DNA of 12,763 nt from Lachnospiraceae bacterium UBA1721 (GTDB lineage: Bacteria > Bacillota > Clostridia > Lachnospirales > Lachnospiraceae), in NCBI GenBank assembly GCA_002317155.1, contig DCIR01000087.1, forward strand, positions 1 through 12,763. Direction: 5' to 3'. Shown here piece after piece: positions 8,368-12,763 of the stretch. A program made the position numbers and the translations under genes. The notes under the pieces were generated by a model. That model searched no databases. It was not told where the DNA came from and worked only from the letters and a program-made list of their open reading frames with translations. How positions within the stretch are numbered: the first letter of the stretch is position 1; every line of letters begins with the position of its first letter.

Positions 8368-9003
8368 TTATACTCCGCATTTTTTGCATATATCATTCAA
8401 GCAACACTTATCACAATAAGGCTTAGTTCTCGCTGTACATACAGCTCGTCCATGATCTACCAATCTATGGCAAAATGCATTTCCTTCCTCTGGAGGAATG
8501 ATTTTCCATAATTCTTTTTCAACCTTGCCCGGTTCAGTAATACCTTTAACAAGTCCTATTCTATTACTCAACCTAATGCAGTGAGTGTCAGTGACTATAG
8601 CAGGCTTACCGTATATATCACCCAGCACTAAATTAGCACTCTTACGTCCTACACCGGGCAATTTAAGTAACTCTTCCATTGTATCAGGGACATGCCCGTC
8701 ATAAACATCCCGTAACATAACCATACACGCATGTATATCTTTGGCTTTACTCTTACCGAGACCACATGGACGAACAATTTTTTCGATTTCTTCCGCACCG
8801 GCTTCGGCTAAAGAATTAATATCAGGGTATTTTGCATATAAATCCTGTACCACTACATTAACTCGTGCATCTGTACACTGTGCCGCCAGTCGCACGCTTA
8901 CAAGTAATTTCCACGGCTCCTCATATTCAAGAGAGCATCCTGAATCCGGATATTCAATTTTAAGTAATCTAATGGCTTCAAGTGCCAATTCTTTTTTAGT
9001 CAT
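8368..9003 (-). CDS. nth: Endonuclease III, DNA N-glycosylase/AP lyase
   Basis: Nth removes oxidised pyrimidines from DNA and cleaves the abasic site, in base-excision repair. The 211-residue product (same length as E. coli Nth) has the helix-hairpin-helix LPGVGRKSANLVLG at 115-128 with catalytic Lys121, and VTDTHCIRLSNRIG at 137-150 with catalytic Asp139. The [4Fe-4S] cysteines are C189, C197, C200 and C206; the first spacing is 7 residues, where E. coli has 6. I choose the ATG at 9003, with GGGG 5 bases upstream, which gives the standard MTKKEL beginning. In-frame TTG and GTG codons at 9027 and 9024 would add 8 or 7 unneeded residues. It is the first gene of the left-hand run, after a strong terminator, and is followed by pdp after 32 bases. 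Confidence 0.96.
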   Translation of the reverse strand: MTKKELALEAIRLLKIEYPDSGCSLEYEEPWKLLVSVRLAAQCTDARVNVVVQDLYAKYPDINSLAEAGAEEIEKIVRPCGLGKSKAKDIHACMVMLRDVYDGHVPDTMEELLKLPGVGRKSANLVLGDIYGKPAIVTDTHCIRLSNRIGLVKGITEPGKVEKELWKIIPPEEGNAFCHRLVDHGRAVCTARTKPYCDKCCLNDICKKCGV

Positions 9004-9040
9004 ATCAACCCCAAGGCTGGTCACCAAATTTTTACATAGA

Positions 9041-9069
9041 TATACAGATTAATTTTACAACATTCACAA
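9041..9069 (-). promoter_or_regulatory. Weak candidate promoter upstream of nth
   Basis: A promoter is expected between the upstream terminator and nth. The best pair I see is TTGTGA (9069-9064), a 17-base spacer and TGTATA (9046-9041). Both hexamers deviate from consensus, and other AT-rich pairs are possible, so the location is tentative. Confidence 0.3.
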
Positions 9070-9110
9070 GATTATTTCCATATTTTGTTGATTACATAAA
9101 CTATTTTAAG

Positions 9111-9173
9111 CAAAGAAAAAGAGAAACCTTCAGGCACAATGTTATTAGGCTAACATTGGCCATCAGGCTTCTC
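9111..9173 (-). terminator. Long imperfect hairpin terminator after the DUF6020-like gene
   Basis: Two bases past the TAA stop (9177-9175), the minus strand forms a 53-base hairpin (9173-9121). Outer arms GAGAA/TTCTC, internal CCT and GGC pairings and an inner 8-bp arm CAATGTTA/TAACATTG enclose a short loop, with internal mismatches. A T-rich tract TTTTTCTTTG follows at 9120-9111. This is the layout of an intrinsic terminator. It separates the membrane-protein gene from nth. The stem is longer than a terminator needs, so it may belong to a dispersed repeat family. Confidence 0.8.
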
Positions 9174-9174
9174 G

Positions 9175-10821
9175 TTAATTATGTTCTTTTTTGCTATGAA
9201 TACTAAATAAATCTATGAATTTGCAACTTTTCTCTTTTGTGAACACACATATACCTAAAGGGAAAAGCATTAAGATTGTAAGGAAATACCTTAGATTACT
9301 CAACGGGCCAAGCAAATGAGTTGCCCATAGAAGTAAAAATGGCAAAAATATAAGTAAACATTTATATTTTTTCATGGCAATACTTTGCACAACCATCTGA
9401 TATAAATACAAAAACGGTAAACTGAGCGAAAATATAAGACCCAACCCTTTAGTATTCATAATCCTTGCATCATAATTAGAATACTCTTCCAAAGAATTAT
9501 ATACTTCAGGGAACAGATATATTCTGTCATCATCAAACTTGCTGTCAATGTATTTCAGCTGCAATTCAGTATTTATATATTGAGTATAAAAATTAGGATC
9601 CTTAAACTCATAATACGGATACCAAGATTCAAGATTTAGCAAAATACCATATTTAATATATGCAATCGGATGCTCTATACCAAGCTTAAACCATACCTTC
9701 CAAAAGCTTATTTTATCCTGATTATATTTATCATTATTAAAAGAAACCTTAACTAAATCTACAGATGTTCTGATAAATCTGTTTTTGTGTAAAGGAAGGT
9801 ATTCTTCTATAATCTTCTCGGTTTCCTCATCAACATCATCAGGACTCAAAACACTCACAGCAGTAATTTGCTGAATTGGTATGGACAATTTTTCCTGTTG
9901 CGGTGAATCTATATGCAAAATTCGTCCGAAAATAACATTACTAATAATTAAATATCCAATAATACAAAACAGCAAAGATAATAAGGCTTTTCTATTAAAC
10001 TTGGTAAACGCAAGGATAATCATTAAAACCAGCAACGCATATACCGCGTTGTTTCTAAAGAGGCAAGCCATCAATCCTAAACCAGCAGTAATAACATAAT
10101 CAATTCTGGTACTTTCAAGTTTGTTTTTCAGATAATACAGTTTCAAGGCAAAACATAAGAATATAACTGAAAATATACTATCTTTTGTTAAGTTAAAAGC
10201 AAATAATGCAAAGGTAGGATATACAACAAAGCACACAACAACAATCAACAAAGGTAATAGTGATAGCTTATTTTTACATACCAAATATATCGAATACGAA
10301 ATACCTGCAGAATAAATTACAATTTGTAATATCGAATATACAATCAATCCACTTGATTTATACGGGAATAGATTGCCAATAAGGAAACATAATCTAATAA
10401 ACAATGTGTGCATGACAGGATGATGCGCAGTCAATTCTTCATACCCCAGAGCCTGTGGTATTTGCATATAAACGTCATATCCTGCTATTCCAGGGAAAAA
10501 TACAGCATAAATAAAACCATAGAATATTATTAACGTCACAAAAGGAATTATAAAAAAATACCGATTACTGATTTTTATTGTTTTTATTTTATTTTTTTCA
10601 AGGAAAAACAGAGCAACCGAAATAATCACTGTAACGATAATAAAAATAAACAGATTTTTCAAAAAGAATAACCCATTTGAAATAATATCTCCAGCATCCT
10701 TCGAAAGCAAATTTATACTATCATAATATGAAAATCCACCTAAAAGCATCAAAACAGCAAATAATATTCCAGCTGTATTAACAGTCACTATATAATGTTT
10801 TGATGTCAAAAGCTTTTTCAT
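9175..10821 (-). CDS. Polytopic membrane protein, DUF6020/GT-C glycosyltransferase-like
   Basis: This 548-residue integral membrane protein has about 11-12 hydrophobic segments (first ones near 11-30, 51-73 and 88-109; last ones near 459-480, 487-503 and 511-526). A long soluble stretch at about 302-455 separates the last group. After the third helix comes FPGIAGYDVYMQ (109-120) with Asp116, then AHHPVMHTLF (132-141), FNLTKDS (209-215), FRNNAVY (255-261) and GPLSNLRYF (505-513). This pattern resembles DUF6020 and other GT-C-like proteins, which carry an acidic residue in the first outer loop and use lipid-linked sugar donors. A glycosyltransferase role is inference. The start is the ATG at 10821 with GAGG 7 bases upstream; an in-frame TTG at 10827 is too close to that site. 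The gene stands alone between two terminators and looks more AT-rich than its neighbours, as a separately acquired gene might. Confidence 0.8.
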   Translation of the reverse strand: MKKLLTSKHYIVTVNTAGILFAVLMLLGGFSYYDSINLLSKDAGDIISNGLFFLKNLFIFIIVTVIISVALFFLEKNKIKTIKISNRYFFIIPFVTLIIFYGFIYAVFFPGIAGYDVYMQIPQALGYEELTAHHPVMHTLFIRLCFLIGNLFPYKSSGLIVYSILQIVIYSAGISYSIYLVCKNKLSLLPLLIVVVCFVVYPTFALFAFNLTKDSIFSVIFLCFALKLYYLKNKLESTRIDYVITAGLGLMACLFRNNAVYALLVLMIILAFTKFNRKALLSLLFCIIGYLIISNVIFGRILHIDSPQQEKLSIPIQQITAVSVLSPDDVDEETEKIIEEYLPLHKNRFIRTSVDLVKVSFNNDKYNQDKISFWKVWFKLGIEHPIAYIKYGILLNLESWYPYYEFKDPNFYTQYINTELQLKYIDSKFDDDRIYLFPEVYNSLEEYSNYDARIMNTKGLGLIFSLSLPFLYLYQMVVQSIAMKKYKCLLIFLPFLLLWATHLLGPLSNLRYFLTILMLFPLGICVFTKEKSCKFIDLFSIHSKKEHN

Positions 10822-10828
10822 TAACAAA

Positions 10829-10832
10829 CCTC
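10829..10832 (-). promoter_or_regulatory. Ribosome binding site that fixes the DUF6020-like start
   Basis: GAGG at 10832-10829 is 7 bases from the ATG at 10821, but only 1 base from the alternative in-frame TTG at 10827. The ATG is therefore preferred. Confidence 0.7.
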
Positions 10833-10841
10833 ATTATTGAT

Positions 10842-10868
10842 GATTTAGTCATAATTATTAACTAAATC
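10842..10868 (-). repeat. 8-bp inverted repeat in the leader of the DUF6020-like gene
   Basis: GATTTAGT (10842-10849) and ACTAAATC (10861-10868) form perfect arms around an 11-base AT-rich spacer, 21 bases before the start codon. It could be an operator for a dimeric regulator or a weak leader hairpin. It has no T-tract and is not a terminator. No clear -35/-10 pair is visible nearby, so its relation to the promoter is unknown. Confidence 0.4.
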
Positions 10869-10886
10869 TACCCTCAGATAATACTA

Positions 10887-10899
10887 CAAAACCGTTTTG
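10887..10899. repeat. Short palindrome CAAAACCGTTTTG
   Basis: Six-base arms CAAAAC and GTTTTG surround a single C, directly beyond the T-tract of the rlmH terminator. It may be part of the promoter/operator region of the DUF6020-like gene or a by-product of AT-rich sequence. Its function is unknown. Confidence 0.3.
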
Positions 10900-10901
10900 C
10901 A

Positions 10902-10930
10902 AAAAAGACGACTTAAAAAGTCGTCTTTTT
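10902..10930 (-). terminator. Intrinsic terminator after rlmH (possibly bidirectional)
   Basis: Perfect 13-bp arms, AAAAAGACGACTT (10902-10914) and AAGTCGTCTTTTT (10918-10930), enclose a 3-base loop and begin 3 bases past the rlmH stop. On the minus strand the GACGACTT/AAGTCGTC core is followed by six T. The symmetric A and T tracts would let it work in both directions. Confidence 0.92.
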
Positions 10931-10933
10931 ACG

Positions 10934-11413
10934 TTACTTATGATACGGTTCATTATTGATAATACGTTCTGCACGATATATCTGTTCCAACAAAACCACT
11001 CTCATTAACTGATGTGGAAATGTCATATCCGAAAAACTCAAATGCATGTCTGCACGTTTGATTACATCCTGATGTAGACCTAAAGATCCACCAATAATAA
11101 AGCAAATATTACTGTTACCGGATATTGCCTGATTGTTAATCCATTCAGCAAATCCTTCAGACGTATATCTTTTTCCGTTAATCTCAAGTGTACAAACAGT
11201 ATAACTGTCTTTTATCTTAGCAAGTATTCTCTCGCCTTCTTTTCGCTTGATTTCAGAAATAACTCCTTCTGAAGCACCATCAGGAGTCATTTCATCATCA
11301 ACGGAAATAATCTCAAGCTTAACATATCTAGACAAACGTTTTGAGTATTCATCTATCGCATCACGAAAAAATTTTTCTTTAATTTTACCGACAGCAATAA
11401 GAACAATTTTCAC
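10934..11413 (-). CDS. rlmH: 23S rRNA (pseudouridine-1915-N3)-methyltransferase RlmH
   Basis: RlmH is a SPOUT-fold enzyme that methylates N3 of pseudouridine 1915 in helix 69 of 23S rRNA on the assembled 70S ribosome, using S-adenosylmethionine. The 159 residues equal the typical Gram-positive length. The SAM-binding trefoil knot shows as FIIGGSLG at 105-112 and SFSDMTFPHQLMRVVLLEQ at 126-144, and the conserved C-terminal tail is YHK at 157-159. The start codon is GTG at 11413, and its first G is the last base of the upstream gene's TAG stop (TAGTG), so translation is probably coupled to that gene. A strong terminator 3 bases after the stop ends this transcription unit. Confidence 0.97.
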   Translation of the reverse strand: MKIVLIAVGKIKEKFFRDAIDEYSKRLSRYVKLEIISVDDEMTPDGASEGVISEIKRKEGERILAKIKDSYTVCTLEINGKRYTSEGFAEWINNQAISGNSNICFIIGGSLGLHQDVIKRADMHLSFSDMTFPHQLMRVVLLEQIYRAERIINNEPYHK

Positions 11414-12039
11414 TATTCTTCACCAACTTCAGATTCCTCATCAAAATCATCGTCAAAATCATCATCCACATCAGAATCTTCTTCATATTCATCCTCAACC
11501 TCAGGTAAAGGATAAATCTTCTCATAGATAACATTATCAATAAGATTATCTACAAGCATAGGATCAAGATTTACAAACTGTTTATTAAGCTTGTCGGTTA
11601 TAACTTTACTGCGCTTAAAGTAAAGAATTTCATCTGATTCGGTATTCCAAATATCGATTTCTTTATCGATATCCTCAGCATTCAGATTTTTCTCAGCCCA
11701 TTCAATCAATGAATCTCTTAATGTCTTTTCACCTTTTGCTTTAGATTCAAATTTCTTCGCATTAGCAAACGAAACAAAACCCATCACAAGGAAAAGAACA
11801 AAAATAGCACATAAAACACCATAAAATAGATATGGATTATTGAATTTAATGGGTATAACACCCACCATGCTAAGAATAACTGCAATAATACCAACCGAAC
11901 CAACTATCAGCAAAACCCAGCCTGATGATTTGTTCTCATCAACTGAACTCTGACTGTCAATATAACGTCCTTGCACTCTTGGAGTCTTTATCTCTGATTT
12001 ATCCTCAGCTACATATTCAGACTTCTCAAATTCAGGCAT
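11413..12039 (-). CDS. Unrecognised two-helix membrane protein with acidic C-terminal tail
   Basis: I do not recognise a family for this 208-residue protein. It has a polar N-terminal 40 residues without a signal peptide, then two transmembrane helices at about 41-63 (starting WVLLIVGSVG) and 69-93 (ending FVSFA). A charged, probably helical cytoplasmic domain follows at 94-178, and a tail at 180-208 has 20 of 29 residues Asp or Glu, including DDDFDDDFDEE. Both termini would be cytoplasmic if the helices form a hairpin. The ATG at 12039 has GGAG 7 bases upstream, which overlaps the TAG stop of the GltA-type gene. The stop shares one base with the rlmH GTG. Placement in one transcript with rlmH suggests a housekeeping role, but none can be named. 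The tail could bind cations or basic partners such as ribosomal proteins; this is speculation. Confidence 0.85.
   Translation of the reverse strand: MPEFEKSEYVAEDKSEIKTPRVQGRYIDSQSSVDENKSSGWVLLIVGSVGIIAVILSMVGVIPIKFNNPYLFYGVLCAIFVLFLVMGFVSFANAKKFESKAKGEKTLRDSLIEWAEKNLNAEDIDKEIDIWNTESDEILYFKRSKVITDKLNKQFVNLDPMLVDNLIDNVIYEKIYPLPEVEDEYEEDSDVDDDFDDDFDEESEVGEE
11438..11461 (-). repeat. Two tandem 12-base units in the acidic-tail coding sequence
   Basis: Adjacent 12-base units at 11438-11449 and 11450-11461 differ at one base (TCATCAAAATCA, then TCGTCAAAATCA on the plus strand). They encode the repeated Asp-Asp-Phe-Asp motif of the acidic tail. The repeat is in frame and could change copy number by slippage. 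Confidence 0.6.
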
Positions 12040-12049
12040 TATGATTCTC

Positions 12050-12763
12050 CTATTTGTTCAGATATTCATCAATTCCCTTAGCTGCAGCTTTTCCGGCACC
12101 CATAGCAAGAATAACTGTTGCAGCACCTGTAACAGCGTCTCCGCCTGCGTATACACCTTCCTTAGAAGTAGCACCATTATTTTCATCTGCAACGATGCAC
12201 TTCCACTTATTAACCTCAAGTCCTTCTGTGGTAGAAGAAATAAGAGGATTAGGTGAAGTTCCAAGAGACATGATAACAGTATCAACATCCATTACGAACT
12301 CAGATCCTGCTACTTCTACAGGTCTGCGACGTCCTGATGCATCAGGCTCTCCAAGCTCCATCTTAATGCACTTCATACCTGATACCCAACCATTCTCATC
12401 AGCGATGATCTCAGTAGGATTGGTAAGAAGATCAAAGATAATTCCCTCTTCCTTAGCATGATGTACTTCTTCTACTCTTGCAGGAAGCTCTTCCTCACTA
12501 CGACGATATACGATATGTACCTCAGCACCAAGTCTGAGTGCGGTTCTTGCAGCATCCATTGCTACGTTACCACCACCAACTACAGCAACCTTCTTACTCT
12601 TCATGATAGGAGTATTAGAATTATCATCAAATGCCTTCATGAGATTGCTTCTGGTAAGATACTCATTAGCAGAGAATACGCCGTTAGCATTTTCTCCGGG
12701 AATTCCCATAAACTTAGGAAGACCAGCACCTGAACCGATGAATACTGCATCAAAACCTTCCTC
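12050..12763 (-). CDS. gltA: GltA/NfnB-type NADPH-linked flavoprotein, C-terminal half (partial)
   Basis: The reading frame is open to the right edge of the window, so the N-terminus is missing; 237 residues are visible, about half of a protein of roughly 460. Visible parts are VFIGSGAGLPKFMGIPGE at 7-24 (the end of the FAD-domain half), the NADPH-binding GGGNVAMDAART at 63-74 with YRRSEEELPAR at 86-96, and the C-terminal FAD motif VYAGGDAVTGAATVILAMG at 205-223. The family contains glutamate synthase small subunits (GltD in enterobacteria, homotetrameric 'GltA' in clostridia) and the NfnB subunit of the electron-bifurcating transhydrogenase. These cannot be separated from this half alone. 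A partner NfnA-like gene just beyond the right edge would favour Nfn. The gene symbol is the usual automatic one and is tentative. Ten bases separate its TAG from the next ATG. Confidence 0.88.
   Translation of the reverse strand, partial: EEGFDAVFIGSGAGLPKFMGIPGENANGVFSANEYLTRSNLMKAFDDNSNTPIMKSKKVAVVGGGNVAMDAARTALRLGAEVHIVYRRSEEELPARVEEVHHAKEEGIIFDLLTNPTEIIADENGWVSGMKCIKMELGEPDASGRRRPVEVAGSEFVMDVDTVIMSLGTSPNPLISSTTEGLEVNKWKCIVADENNGATSKEGVYAGGDAVTGAATVILAMGAGKAAAKGIDEYLNK

Noticed and set aside
8741..9052. 103-codon plus-strand open frame opposite nth
   Set aside because: It is antisense to the first 260 or so bases of nth and shows no independent coding evidence.
12058..12288. 76-codon minus-strand frame inside the GltA-type gene
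   Set aside because: It is an out-of-frame leucine-rich reading of a conserved coding sequence, with no sign of a separate start.
12054..12461. 135-codon plus-strand open frame opposite the GltA-type gene
   Set aside because: It lies wholly antisense to a clearly conserved flavoprotein, has no recognisable motif and no ribosome binding site that I can see. It is a shadow frame.
1..12763. Mobile element, defence system or CRISPR array
   Set aside because: No transposase, integrase, phage, nuclease-defence or Cas gene, no direct-repeat array and no tRNA-bounded attachment site was seen. All genes are co-directional and mostly core functions.

Overview
This 12.8 kb window is AT-rich. It looks like core chromosome of a low-GC Gram-positive anaerobe of the class Clostridia, most likely family Lachnospiraceae. 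The support is the gene set and order, the short glutamate 5-kinase without a PUA domain, the GGAGG-type ribosome binding sites and the use of GTG and TTG starts. The genus cannot be fixed from sequence reading alone. All eleven supported genes lie on the minus strand, so transcription runs from the right edge to the left edge. No rRNA, tRNA, CRISPR array, transposase, integrase or phage gene is visible, and no stretch of 300 bases lacks a gene.

In transcription order there are three units. (1) Right end, 12763 to 10934: the C-terminal half of a GltA/NfnB-type NADPH-linked flavoprotein, an unrecognised two-helix membrane protein with a very acidic tail, and RlmH (23S rRNA methyltransferase), closed by a 13-bp perfect hairpin terminator. 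(2) Middle, 10821 to 9175: one polytopic membrane protein resembling the DUF6020 / GT-C glycosyltransferase-like families. It has its own leader with inverted repeats and its own terminator, so it sits as an isolated cassette between housekeeping genes. (3) Left, 9003 to 5: a long compact run of nth (endonuclease III), pdp (pyrimidine-nucleoside phosphorylase), phoH (PhoH ATPase), ybeY (rRNA maturation RNase), a MOP-superfamily flippase-like protein, two dissimilar FAD-dependent oxidoreductases and proB (glutamate 5-kinase). Several junctions overlap by 1 or 7 bases, which suggests translational coupling. proB also has an internal promoter with perfect -35 and -10 consensus hexamers.

Functionally the window mixes nitrogen and proline metabolism (GltA-type protein, ProB), ribosome maturation (RlmH, YbeY, PhoH), DNA base-excision repair (Nth), pyrimidine salvage (Pdp), redox flavoproteins and two membrane proteins probably connected with envelope glycans or lipids. 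The latter role is inference. Most of it is ordinary conserved core genome. I find no convincing evidence of a new defence or mobile system. The places worth a second look are the isolated DUF6020-like cassette, the uncharacterised acidic-tailed membrane protein before rlmH, the flippase inside the ybeY operon, and the leader and start region of proB.
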